Shown piece by piece: positions 24,618 to 34,249 of a DNA stretch of 64,000 bases. This DNA comes from JAJPHW01 sp963799065 (GTDB lineage Bacteria; Acidobacteriota; Terriglobia; Terriglobales; Acidobacteriaceae): assembly GCA_963799065.1 (NCBI GenBank), contig CAWCVJ010000003.1, positions 62,001 through 126,000 of the forward strand. Reading direction: 5' to 3'. Numbering within the stretch: the stretch's first letter is position 1; each line of letters opens with the position of its first letter. Under the pieces are notes generated by a model. That model was given only the letters and a program-made list of their open reading frames with translations, was not told where the DNA came from and searched no databases. A program made the translations under genes and the position numbers.

Positions 24618-26006
24618 TTAGAGTTTGTTCAAGCCGTCCAGCGCCGCCACTTTGTAGGCTTCCGCCAGCGTGGGGTAGTTGAAGACCGCGTCGCGGAAGT
24701 AGTCGACGCCTCCGCCGAGCGTAAGCACGGCTTGGCCGATGTGGATGATCTCGGCGGCACGCTCTCCGATGCCGTGGACGGCGATGAGTTTGAGCGTCGT
24801 CGGATCGAACAGAAGTTTCAGGAAGCCGCGATCGTCGCCCAGCATTTGTCCTTTGGCGAGCTCGGCGTAGTGGGCGATACCGACTTCATAGGGGATTTTG
24901 TCGCGAGTGAGTTGCTCTTCCGTCGGGCCGACCATGGAGATTTCCGGAATCGTATAAATGCCGTACGGGATCAAGTGCGGCAGCATGGTGCTGGGACGGC
25001 CGAACATGTGACAACTGGCGAGGCGGCCCTGTTCCATCGAGGTGCTGGCCAGGGCAGGAAATCCGATCACGTCTCCGGCGGCGTAGATGTGAGGCACAGA
25101 CGTTTGGAAATAATCGTTCACGATCATCTTGCCGCGACCATCGGCTTGCAAACCCGCGGCGGAGACATTGAGTTGATCGCTGTTGGCCTGGCGCCCGACC
25201 GAGTAGAGCAGGTTCTGGCCGTGAACGACTTTGCCGCTCTCCAGCTTAGCTTCAACCCGATCACGTTCTTTATCTACGCTGACGGAAACCACTTTTTCGC
25301 CGAGCCGTAGAACGGCACCCATCTGGCGAAGCTGGAAGCAAAGGCTCTCAATGACCTCGCGATCCACGAAGTCTAAAAGTGTCGGTCGCAGATCGAGGAT
25401 GGTCACTTTCACGCCGAGAGTAGCGAACATTGCAGCGTATTCCAAGCCGATCACGCCCGCGCCAACGATGATCAGTTCACGCGGAATTTCATCCAACGTA
25501 TGGACTTGATCGGAGTCGAAGATGCGTTTGCCGTCGATGGGAATCTCAGCGTCGTGCGCAGGACGCGTGCCGCAAGCGATCAAAGTGTGCGCGGCCTTCA
25601 AAACGTGCGTGCCGTCGTCGCTTTGCACTTCGATGGTGTGGGGATCGATAAATCGCGCCGAACCTTCCATGCTCGCGATGCGGTTGCGGCGCAGCTGGGA
25701 GCGGATGACTTCAACTTCGCTCATCATGACCGACTGCGCACGAAAAATCAGATCGGACATGGCAATGCGGTCTTTAAGAACATAGCCGCGCCCATAAAAT
25801 GTGCGCTCACGAAAGCCGCTGAGATAGAGCACAGCTTCGCGCAGAGTCTTGCTGGGAATGGTTCCGGTGTGGACGCAAACGCCGCCGATGGCCAACTTGC
25901 GATCGACGATGGCGACTTTCTTGTGCAGCTTGGCGGCGCAGATCGCACCTTTCTGTCCAGCCGGGCCGCTGCCGATTACGACGAGATCGTATTCGCTGGC
26001 TTCCAT
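24618..26006 (-). CDS. sthA: Si-specific NAD(P)+ transhydrogenase
   Basis: SthA is the soluble FAD transhydrogenase that moves hydride between NADPH and NAD. The 462-residue protein has the FAD motif VVIGSGPAGQKGA, then GGVCVHTGTIPSKTLREAV, where the second redox Cys of related disulfide reductases is replaced by Thr, as in known SthA. NAD-binding VGAGVIGLEYAAMFATLGV and the FAD-binding IYAAGDVIGFPALAS follow, with the dimer domain at the end. It is a single gene downstream of a porin gene, separated by a strong terminator. Confidence 0.93.
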   Translation of the reverse strand: MEASEYDLVVIGSGPAGQKGAICAAKLHKKVAIVDRKLAIGGVCVHTGTIPSKTLREAVLYLSGFRERTFYGRGYVLKDRIAMSDLIFRAQSVMMSEVEVIRSQLRRNRIASMEGSARFIDPHTIEVQSDDGTHVLKAAHTLIACGTRPAHDAEIPIDGKRIFDSDQVHTLDEIPRELIIVGAGVIGLEYAAMFATLGVKVTILDLRPTLLDFVDREVIESLCFQLRQMGAVLRLGEKVVSVSVDKERDRVEAKLESGKVVHGQNLLYSVGRQANSDQLNVSAAGLQADGRGKMIVNDYFQTSVPHIYAAGDVIGFPALASTSMEQGRLASCHMFGRPSTMLPHLIPYGIYTIPEISMVGPTEEQLTRDKIPYEVGIAHYAELAKGQMLGDDRGFLKLLFDPTTLKLIAVHGIGERAAEIIHIGQAVLTLGGGVDYFRDAVFNYPTLAEAYKVAALDGLNKL

Positions 26007-26069
26007 GGTGGTTAGAGTTTATCGCGGACGGGGGGTTTCGAGTCTGACGAGGGTGTGAATTCGCCCCGC

Positions 26070-26108
26070 AAAAGAAATCCGCCGGATGCATGCGAGGCAT
26101 CCGGCGGA
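26070..26108 (-). terminator. strong intrinsic terminator of the porin gene
   Basis: TCCGCCGGATGC (26078-26089) and GCATCCGGCGGA (26097-26108) form a perfect 12-bp stem with a 7-base loop. On the minus strand it is followed by TTTCTTTT. It lies 24 bp after the porin stop, so it ends that transcript before sthA. Confidence 0.85.
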
Positions 26109-26131
26109 AATTGAGGCTGAGTTTCTTCGAC

Positions 26132-27838
26132 TTAGAAACTGTAGATCAAGTCGAATTGGAAGCGGTTCAAATAGGGCTCCGTCTTTCCGGCCGAGCTTAC
26201 GGTTTTATTGATCACGGCCGCGTTGTTTTCTAAATCGGTGTTGAGCGTCCGGCCATGCCACCAACTGAAAGATCCCACGGTGTTGGACCGGAGCTTCCAC
26301 AGGGCATAAATGCGGTTTTCCAGAATGTTGGTAGGTGCACGCTGATCGCTTTCGACAAAGGAAGCGATCGCTGCATCCTGCTCCTCCTTGTACCAGGCGT
26401 AACCCAGCTGGAAGTCATTCTTGTTCTTGACTTGCCCGACACTGAAATCGAACCCATATTCTTTGTTTTGGCTGCCCAGGTTGGCAAGAACCTTGCCCTT
26501 GGCGTCGAGGGGGTGATTCTCGGCATCCAGATTGTCGAGGAATTCAGCCACCAGGTTGACCGGAAGACGATTGATTCCTGTCTGGAATTGGTTGTTGAGG
26601 ATGAAATCCGCATAATTGTAGCCGGAATAAAAATGCACTACGCCCTTGGAATCGACGAAGGTGGCATTGGTGAGTCCGTTGGACGCGAATACGCAAGGCG
26701 CATAGGACGGGAAATTCGTTCCCTTGGAACAGCCTTGCCCTTCGCCGGGGACCTGGCCCGAGGGGGATGCAGCCGTCGTACCTGTCGCGTTAAGCCCGGT
26801 GGTCGTCGCCCCCACCGTGAAGGCGCTTTCGGAGAGGAGAGCGTCCGGACGATTCCACTTCAAGGATAGAAATGAAGGTGTCGCGGTCCACGGGCCAGCC
26901 TGCAATTTTGCGGAGAACTGAGCTCCGAGGGCATAAGAATCCTGCCCGCCGGAACTTTCGTTATACAGCAGTTCAATTCCTTGGGCGGTCACGTTGCGAA
27001 TTGGACCTTCATGGATGTCGAAGGAAAGCTTCTCGTTGAAGCCCTCAGGGTTTAGATCGGGGTCGAAGGTCACTGAAGTCCGCTGCCAGGTGTAAGCGAA
27101 CTTACCGCCCGTCAGCGATAACCAGCGATGCGCGACGGGGTTATAGGTGATAAAGCCGCGATCCAGTCCGATGGTCTTGCGATCAAAGGCACCGGTCAGG
27201 GTTTCATTTGTAGAAGTGGGGTCGCCCAACGATCCCGTGGCAAGCGCGATGCCGGCGATGAAGTCCTGATTGAGTTGACCGTCGAGGCCGAGGCGAACGC
27301 GGACGCGAGCCCGGTTTCGGTCTTGGGTGCCATCCTGTGTGAAGTTTTCGCCTCGTATTCTAACGTCGCCGCTAAAGCGGAAGCGTCCTTCCAGCAGCTC
27401 GATTGCGGTCACGCGTTTCTGCTCCTCCTGAACCGTGTTTGCATTGTTGGTCAACGAAGTCTTCACATCCGCGAGATCCAGGTTCAGCTTGCCCACGCTT
27501 TGAGCCTGTTCGCGGGCGGTCTCTACGGCGACGGCGGCTTTTCCTTGTGCGTCATTGGCGGCGCTTTGCGCGGCGAGCAACTGGTCTCGCGCCTGTTGGG
27601 CCTGCGTCTGAGCTTGCGCCAGAGCTGAGTCGCGCGCATGCATCTCGTCGCGCAATTCCTGAATCTGGCGTTGTTGCGCCTCCAACGCTTCCCGGAGAGC
27701 CTGCACATCGTGCGATGTGACTCCGGGTTTTGCGACAGAGGTCTTTTTCTTGGAGGTTGTCTTGGAAGGCGCTGAATTTTGCGCCAGCAGCGTAGATGCC
27801 ACCAGCGGAATCAAGCACCACTTGATAGTGAACTTCAT
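26132..27838 (-). CDS. putative outer-membrane porin with coiled-coil N-terminus
   Basis: The 568-residue protein starts with a signal peptide (KFTIKWCLIPLVASTLLAQ), then a Ser/Lys-rich linker and a long coiled coil (about 45-125, Gln/Ala-rich: QQRQIQELRDEM, AQAQTQAQQARDQL). The rest is beta-barrel-like with many aromatic strands and ends FQFDLIYSF, the terminal Phe used by the Bam machinery. This architecture, a periplasmic coiled coil that may touch peptidoglycan plus a barrel, is common in 'putative porin' proteins. I chose ATG 27838 because AAAAAAGGTGGG lies just upstream; ATG 27844 is two codons earlier. What it transports is unknown. Two AGCGCT palindromes (27867 and 27878) are upstream. 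Confidence 0.8.
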   Translation of the reverse strand: MKFTIKWCLIPLVASTLLAQNSAPSKTTSKKKTSVAKPGVTSHDVQALREALEAQQRQIQELRDEMHARDSALAQAQTQAQQARDQLLAAQSAANDAQGKAAVAVETAREQAQSVGKLNLDLADVKTSLTNNANTVQEEQKRVTAIELLEGRFRFSGDVRIRGENFTQDGTQDRNRARVRVRLGLDGQLNQDFIAGIALATGSLGDPTSTNETLTGAFDRKTIGLDRGFITYNPVAHRWLSLTGGKFAYTWQRTSVTFDPDLNPEGFNEKLSFDIHEGPIRNVTAQGIELLYNESSGGQDSYALGAQFSAKLQAGPWTATPSFLSLKWNRPDALLSESAFTVGATTTGLNATGTTAASPSGQVPGEGQGCSKGTNFPSYAPCVFASNGLTNATFVDSKGVVHFYSGYNYADFILNNQFQTGINRLPVNLVAEFLDNLDAENHPLDAKGKVLANLGSQNKEYGFDFSVGQVKNKNDFQLGYAWYKEEQDAAIASFVESDQRAPTNILENRIYALWKLRSNTVGSFSWWHGRTLNTDLENNAAVINKTVSSAGKTEPYLNRFQFDLIYSF

Positions 27839-28297
27839 ACACACCCACCTTTTTTGAGAATTTTAGAGCGCTTGTGGAGCGCTATTTACTGGGGCGGTTT
27901 GCCGCGATCACGACCGGATCGAGGGAAATGTCATCGAACATCCGGCTACAAACACGTCGTTGAGTCACTCGCCCCGCCGACTCACTGGAGGAATATACCA
28001 TTATGTCAACTTAAATACTAGAGATAATGGGATTTTAGGAGTAAAGAACTTGCCCGGCCCGATCGGCTGGACTGGACGGACCCTGGGACGGATGCCGCGA
28101 GGCCACTGGAGTTTGTCGTTCTGGGGTGACGTTTGCGCCGCCCAGCGCCTTTTTCAGCTTTCCTTCATATTCCGTAAGGCACCATGAAGGCGTCTCATGG
28201 CTTCCCCACGGTCGCGGGGGCGGCTTGCCCGCGCGGATTCTTGAGTGGGGAAGCCGCTTCTGGGCTAGAATGGCACGATTCAAGTTGAGAGCCTGAA
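27839..28297. other. 459-bp intergenic region between porin and efflux operon
   Basis: This holds the divergent promoters of the porin (minus) and the TolC/MFP/RND operon (plus). Two AGCGCT palindromes lie at 27867-27872 and 27878-27883 near the porin side. A large nested palindrome sits at 28199-28255. I see no convincing gene: the short open frames lack Shine-Dalgarno sites and family features. Confidence 0.6.
28199..28255. repeat. nested palindrome upstream of the efflux operon
   Basis: Outer arms GGCTTCCCCAC (28199-28209) and GTGGGGAAGCC (28245-28255) are perfectly complementary over 11 bp. Inside is a second GC-rich hairpin formed by GCGGG-type and CCCGC-type runs. The double-hairpin layout resembles REP/BIME-like elements. 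It lies 43 bp before the TolC start, so it could also act in the leader RNA. Confidence 0.6.
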
Positions 28298-29701
28298 ATG
28301 ATTAAGTCCACTTTTTCTCGACATTTACACGGAAACGGAAGCTCGTTAGGACAACTCTCACTGGCCTGTCTGGCAATTGTCGTCATGGGGTCGGCGGCGA
28401 ACTCCCAGACATCCGCAGCCACGCCAGACGCGCCTCAGGCGCAAGGCATGGCCACCGCAGAGCAGTCTGCCCCCGCGGGAGCGCCATTGACGCTCACTCT
28501 GCAAGACTCCATCGACCGCGCCAAGAAAAATAATCCTGAGTACCGCAGCGCGCAAACGGATTTCGGCGTCGCGAAAGAGGATAAGGTGCAAAGCCGCGCT
28601 GCACTTTTGCCCTCCGTGAATTACAACGCAGCGTTTATTTATACCGAAGGCAACGGAACCGCGGGGGCGAAGTTTATCGCCAGCAATGGTGTGCATGAGT
28701 ACATCAGCCAGGGCAATGTGACCGAGACGCTGTCCCTATCCAATTATGCGGACTATCGTCGGACCTCGGCTCTTGCGGTGGCGGCGCGGGCTCGGGCTGA
28801 AATCGCCGCACGAGGGCTGGTCGTCACTACAGTGCAAGCCTATTACGGCTTCGCGGCAGCGCAGCGCAAGTACGCCACGGCACAGCGAGGCCTGACCGAA
28901 GCCCAGCGCTTCTTCGACGTTAGCCGCAAGCTGGAGGCGGGTGGCGAAGTGGCTCATTCCGACGTCGTGAAAGCGCAGATTCAGTTTCAGCAGGTGCAGC
29001 GAGAGGCTCGCGAAGCTGAACTCGAAATGCATCGCAGCCGGCTGGAGCTGGCGGTGCTGGTGTTTCCCAATTTCAATCAGGATTTCGCGATCGTCGACGA
29101 TTTGCAAACCCCGGAGGCTTTGCCGTCGCTGCCTGAGGTGCGGGATGCCGCAGCCGGCAAAAATCCCGAACTGCGGGCGGCACTGGCTTCGCTCAAGGCG
29201 GCGAACCAGGAGACCCTGGGGGCATGGAACGGCTTTCTGCCCTCCTTAAGTCTCGATTATTTCTACGGAATCGATGCCAACCACTTCGCCACCTACACTG
29301 GAGACGTACGCAACCTCGGGTATGCCGCGACCGCAACCCTGCAATTGCCCCTTTGGAATTGGGGAGCGAATCGCAGCAAGCTCAAACAGGCGAATCTGAA
29401 GCGCGACCTGGCCAAAGTGGAATTGAATTATACCCAACGCCAACTTCTGGCCAACCTGCAAAATTACTACGCGGAAGCGCAAGCGGCGCACGACGAACAG
29501 GAGTCGCTTGCCCAGTCCGCGGAACTGGCGGCGGATAGTCTTCGCCTGACGACTCTGCGGTACCAGGCGGGCGAAGCTACGGTGCTCGAAGTCGTCGACG
29601 CGCAGAACACGCTGACTCAGTCCCGCAACGCATTCAACGACGGCCAGGTGCGTTTTCGCGTGGCCCTTGCCACTCTGCAAACCTTGACGGGGAACTTCTG
29701 A
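28298..29701 (+). CDS. TolC-family outer-membrane efflux protein
   Basis: The 467-residue protein is the outer-membrane channel of a tripartite pump. A signal peptide region (LACLAIVVMGSAANSQT) leads into the duplicated OEP repeats: LTLQDSIDRAKKNNPEYRSAQ opens the first, and LPLWNWGANRSKLKQANL with LRLTTLRYQAGEATVLEVVDAQNTLTQ the second. It is the first gene of a three-gene operon; the MFP gene starts 5 bp after the stop. Confidence 0.93.
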   Translation: MIKSTFSRHLHGNGSSLGQLSLACLAIVVMGSAANSQTSAATPDAPQAQGMATAEQSAPAGAPLTLTLQDSIDRAKKNNPEYRSAQTDFGVAKEDKVQSRAALLPSVNYNAAFIYTEGNGTAGAKFIASNGVHEYISQGNVTETLSLSNYADYRRTSALAVAARARAEIAARGLVVTTVQAYYGFAAAQRKYATAQRGLTEAQRFFDVSRKLEAGGEVAHSDVVKAQIQFQQVQREAREAELEMHRSRLELAVLVFPNFNQDFAIVDDLQTPEALPSLPEVRDAAAGKNPELRAALASLKAANQETLGAWNGFLPSLSLDYFYGIDANHFATYTGDVRNLGYAATATLQLPLWNWGANRSKLKQANLKRDLAKVELNYTQRQLLANLQNYYAEAQAAHDEQESLAQSAELAADSLRLTTLRYQAGEATVLEVVDAQNTLTQSRNAFNDGQVRFRVALATLQTLTGNF

Positions 29702-29706
29702 ATCCG

Positions 29707-31065
29707 ATGAACAAGCTTGTGTTCCCTGACAACGTACGCTGCCCTCTCCGCTACATCGCAACTCGATGGATTCAGATCCCGCTCGCCTGCTGTCTGACGC
29801 TGGCCGCAGGCTGTTCTAAGGAGCCAACTCCGCCGGAACCCGTGGTGCCGGTACAAATCGTCACCGTGGAAAAAAAGAGCATGCAGCGCTTGGTGACGGC
29901 GCAAGGGGTGCTGTTCCCTATTGAGCAGTCCGCGCTGACGCCGAAGATCGGCGCGCCCGTGAAGGCTTTTTTTGTAAGGCGCGGGAGCAAAGTGCATCAA
30001 GGAGAGCTGCTGGCCACGCTGGAAAATCGGGACTTGAGCGGCGCCGCGACCGACACCAAGGGCGCTTACGATCAAGCCCAGGCGGTCTATGAAACGACAA
30101 CCGGCGCCGACTTGCCCGAACAGATTCGCAAGGCGGAGGGAGACGCCGTTGCCGCCAAGCAGTTGCTGGAGGCGCAAGAAAAAGTTTACAAGAGCCGCCA
30201 GGATTTGTTTCAGCAGGGTGCGTTGCCCCGCAAAGATCTCGATCAGGCCGGCGTCGATCTGACCCAGGCACGCAATCAATCCGACATCGCGCAGCACCAT
30301 TTGGAAGCGTTGCAAAAGATCGGTAAGCAGGCTACTTTGAAGTCCGCCGCCGGCCAACTTGAGTCGGCGAAGGGCAAGTATCAGGTGGCACAGGCCGACC
30401 TTTCTTACTCCGAGATTCGGAGTCCGATCAATGGCGTTGTGACGGAACGACCTCTATTTCCCGGAGAAATGGCACAAGCCGGCGCACCGCTGCTCACCAT
30501 CATGGACGTAAGCCGCGTGGTTTGCCGCGCTCATATTCCTCAGTCAGAGGCCGCGCTGCTTAAGGTCGGCGACAAGGCTTCGCTGCAGGTGCCTGGGGAG
30601 CAGGATTCCGTAGCCGGCACGGTCACGGTGGTAAGCCCAGCACTTGATCCCAATAGCACGACGGTCGAGATTTGGGTGGAGGCAAAGAATCCCGGCCAGC
30701 GCCTGAAGCCGGGCAGCAGCGCACGAGTGTCGATTGTGGCACAGACCGCCGCCGACGCGCTGGCGATTCCCGTAACTGCTTTGCTCACCGGGCCCGATGG
30801 GGCGACGGCGGTAATGCTGGCCGGGAGCGATGGTAGAGCGCATCAGCAAGCGGTGAAGACCGGCATTCACGAGGGGGACGATGTCCAAATCACCGAGGGC
30901 GTGAAGGAAGGCGAAAAGGTCGTGGGATCGGGCGCCTACGGCCTGCCGGACAATACGAAAATCCAAGCGCAGGAAATAGCGGCTGACGACCCGAACGGCA
31001 AAGACAAGGGTGACGCGGTAACGAAGAGCGACGAGGCCGGGGCCAAGAGCGACGATGGCAAGTAA
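29707..31065 (+). CDS. RND efflux periplasmic adaptor (membrane fusion) lipoprotein
   Basis: The 452-residue adaptor links the inner-membrane pump to TolC. A lipobox (CLTLAAGC) near residue 35 marks it as a lipoprotein. The barrel-sandwich domain (VKAFFVRRGSKVHQGELLATLEN), an alpha-hairpin coiled coil (about 115-200), SYSEIRSPINGVVTERPLFPGEMAQ, and a beta-barrel (VSRVVCRAHIPQSEAALLKVGDKA) follow in order. The tail is acidic and lysine-rich. It is followed after 39 bp by the RND permease. Confidence 0.92.
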   Translation: MNKLVFPDNVRCPLRYIATRWIQIPLACCLTLAAGCSKEPTPPEPVVPVQIVTVEKKSMQRLVTAQGVLFPIEQSALTPKIGAPVKAFFVRRGSKVHQGELLATLENRDLSGAATDTKGAYDQAQAVYETTTGADLPEQIRKAEGDAVAAKQLLEAQEKVYKSRQDLFQQGALPRKDLDQAGVDLTQARNQSDIAQHHLEALQKIGKQATLKSAAGQLESAKGKYQVAQADLSYSEIRSPINGVVTERPLFPGEMAQAGAPLLTIMDVSRVVCRAHIPQSEAALLKVGDKASLQVPGEQDSVAGTVTVVSPALDPNSTTVEIWVEAKNPGQRLKPGSSARVSIVAQTAADALAIPVTALLTGPDGATAVMLAGSDGRAHQQAVKTGIHEGDDVQITEGVKEGEKVVGSGAYGLPDNTKIQAQEIAADDPNGKDKGDAVTKSDEAGAKSDDGK

Positions 31066-31104
31066 GCGCTGCTGGCCGATGCTCGGCTTACAAGGTAGCG
31101 CCCG

Positions 31105-34100
31105 ATGACTCGCGCGGACGCTTCTTACTGGTTTACACGGCACTCAAAGCCGGTAATCTTTTTAATCGTCACCCTGGCGTTTGTGGGCGGATATGTAGCC
31201 CTCACGATTCCGATATCGGTCTTTCCTGAAACCAATTTCCCCCGGGTGCTGATTGCAGTCGATAACGGCGTCATGCCCATCGATCAGATGATGGTGACCA
31301 TTACTCGACCCATCGAAGAAGCGGTCAACAGCGTACCCGGATTGCAAAATGTCAAATCCATCACCAGTCGCGGCTCCGCCGAGGTGGATCTCTTCTTCGA
31401 CTGGAACGTCGATATGTTCCAAACGCTTCAGTATGTAAACGCGGCCATTTCGCGAGTGCAATCGGAGCTACCTCCGACCGCGAGCGTGGTCGCGCATCGT
31501 ATGACCTTCGCCAGCTTTCCCATCATGGGCTACAGCTTGACCTCGACCACCGTCCCCCAGACCAAGCTGTGGGAGCTGGCAACCTATGAACTCAAGCCAA
31601 GATTGAACCGGGTCAACGGCGTGTCCACGGTGATTGTGCAGGGCGGACAGGAGCCGGAATTTCAGATCACCGTCGACCCTGCAAAACTGCTTACCACTGG
31701 GGTCACAGTTCCAGAATCTTGTGGAAACGATGCGGCGAACCAACCTGATCGATTCGCCGGGCTTGTTCGAGCGCAATCATCAGCTGGTTCTCGGCCTGAT
31801 CAGCGGGCAGGTGCATACGCCGCAGGAGATCGCTAACGCGGTGGTAAAGAACACGCCTGCCGGCCTTCCGGTTCGGGTTGGCGACGTTGCGGAAGTCGCA
31901 CCCAGCGTGAAACCCGTCTATACCATCGTCACCGCGAACGGCAAGCCCGCCGTACTGTTGAACATCAATCGGCAGCCCGACAGCAATACGATGCAGGTGG
32001 CGACGGGCGTCCACGAAGAGGTTGCGCAGATCAGAAAAAACCTCCCGCCGGGAGTGGAGATCAGCGCGTTCTACGATCAGTCGGATATCGTGAGCGCCTC
32101 GATCAAGAGCGTCCGCGACGCGATCTTGATCGGACTGATTCTGGCTTCGATTATTCTCGTTGTCTTTCTCCGCGATTGGGGAACTTCGATCGTCGCGGGA
32201 CTGGTGATTCCGGTCACCATTGCTTTGACTTTTGTCGCGTTGAAGTTTCTCAACGAAAGTTTCAATCTGATGACGCTGGGCGGTCTCGCCGCCGCGGTCG
32301 GCATGGTCATCGACGACGCCATCGTGGTGGTGGAGAATATTGTGCTGCATCGCGATGCAGGGCAGAATCGTTTGCAGGCCATTCGCAGCGCATTGCAGGA
32401 GATCACCATCCCACTGGTGGGATCCACGCTCACTCCCATCGTTGTGTTTCTGCCGCTGATCTCGATTGCGGGCGTCACCGGAACATTTTTTCGCGCACTC
32501 GCAGTCACGGTAGGAGTTTCTCTGCTGGCTTCGTTGCTCTTGGCTTTAACCTGGACTCCGAATCTGAGCCAATACTTCATTCGCGAGCGCGCCCAAAACG
32601 ATCGCCCTAACGAGGAGAGCGAATCCTTCAACAAGTTGTTGGCTGCCGAAGAAGAGTCGCTGGGACCATTCTTTTTGCGCATTGTCCGATTTCATGAGCG
32701 CTGGCTGCGACGCGCGCTGGCAAAGCCCATTTGGCTGGTCGGCTTCAGCGTAGTCTTGATCGCGACCACCCTTGTCTGCTATCGCTTCAGTGGATCCGAT
32801 CTCCTGCCCGAAATGGATGAAGGCGGGTTCATTCTCGATTACATCATGCCTGCGGGAAGTTCTCTGGCCGAAACCGATCGTGCGATGAGTCATGTCGAAC
32901 GGATTCTTCACGACGTGCCGGAGGTGGAAAGCACATCGCGACGCACCGGATTGCAACTCGGCCTTGCGGCCGTGACTGAGGCCAATACCGGCGATATCTC
33001 GGTCAAGCTAAGAGTAAGGCGCCGCCGGGCCGTGGATGAAATTATCGCGGACGTGCGCGACACCATAAAGAAAGAAGAGCCGGCGCTTGATGTGGAGTTT
33101 GTGCAAACTTTGCAGGATATGATTGGCGACCTCACCAGCGCTCCCGAGCCTGTGGAGATAAAACTCTTCAATCCCGACGGCGCGTTACTGGAATCGTGGG
33201 CGCCGAGAGTAGGGGAGGCGATTCAGAAAGTTCCGGGAGTCGTGGACGTTCTGAACGGGATCGAAAATACAGTCAGCGGCCCTGCCGTGGTGTTTGAGGT
33301 CAACCCAGCCGTGGCCGCGCGAGCCGGATTCACGGCTGAAGAAGTCGCCACCGACGCGTCTGCCATCGTCGAGGGGGAACCGGCGGCGACGCCTGTGATC
33401 AGCCATGATCGCGCCTATACGGTACGGGTACGCTACCCCGCGAGTTCGCGGGCCTCCCTCGATGCAATCCGCAATACCATGTTGACTTCCAGTTCGGGGC
33501 GTACTGCAACTTTGGGCGCGTTGGCTACAATCACAGAAATTGCCGGCCAGACCGAGATTCGGCGTGAGAATCTGCAACGCGACGTCGCCATTACCGCGCG
33601 TCTGGAAGGAACCAGTTTGGGTTCCGGCGTGGCCGCCGTGCAGAGGGCTGTCGATGCATTGCATATGCCGTCGAGCATTCGGGTCGAATACGGAGGAACT
33701 TACCGCGAACAGCAGAAGTCTTTTAAGGATTTGGTTTTCGTTCTGCTATTGGCCGTGCTGCTGGTGTTTATCGTGTTGCTGTTTGAGTTCGGAACGTTCT
33801 CGGCGCCAATTTCGATTCTCGCATCGGCGCTCTTGTCGACCTCCGGCGTATTCATCGCCCTGGTGATTACACAGACGACGTTTAATGTTTCCTCGTTCAT
33901 GGGGATGATCATGGTGATTGGCATCGTCGCCAAGAATGGAATTCTGCTGCTGGACGCCGATCAGAAGTCCCGTGCGCAAGGTGCATCGCCTGAAGTCGCG
34001 ATGCTGCAGGCCAGCCGTCGTCGTTTGCGTCCCATCGTGATGACCGCCTTGGCAACGATTGCGGGTATGTTGCCACTGGCATTTGCCTTCGGCGCCGGCT

Positions 34101-34222
34101 CGCAAATGCTCCAACCGCTGGCGATTGCGGTGATCGGAGGCATATTGATTTCGATGGTGCTATCCCTGGTCATCACACCCGCGGTCTATTTTTTCCTCAG
34201 CGGCGGATCCCGCGCGCTTTAG
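31105..34222 (+). CDS. RND efflux permease, frame broken by one extra base
   Basis: Together the two open frames give a full-length RND inner-membrane pump (1038 residues if repaired). The first frame carries KPVIFLIVTLAFVGGYVA and the porter part up to VDPAKLLTTGVTV near 31710; the second frame continues with QNLVETMRRTNLIDSPG and runs through the transmembrane helices (GGLAAAVGMVIDDAIVVVENI is the conserved TM4 segment) to the end. Removing one C of CC at 31711-31712 joins them exactly at the expected place. The total length, 3118 bp, is 3n+1. It may be an assembly error or a true loss of function. It is the last gene of the TolC/MFP/RND operon; the substrate class is not readable, though the sequence is of the hydrophobe/amphiphile type. 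Confidence 0.9.
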
Positions 34223-34249
34223 CTCTGCAGCGATCGATGCGGGTTCGTT

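Noticed and set aside
31700..31836. Programmed ribosomal frameshift in the RND permease
   Set aside because: No slippery sequence or downstream structure was seen, and two other genes show the same +1 defect, so error or mutation is more likely.
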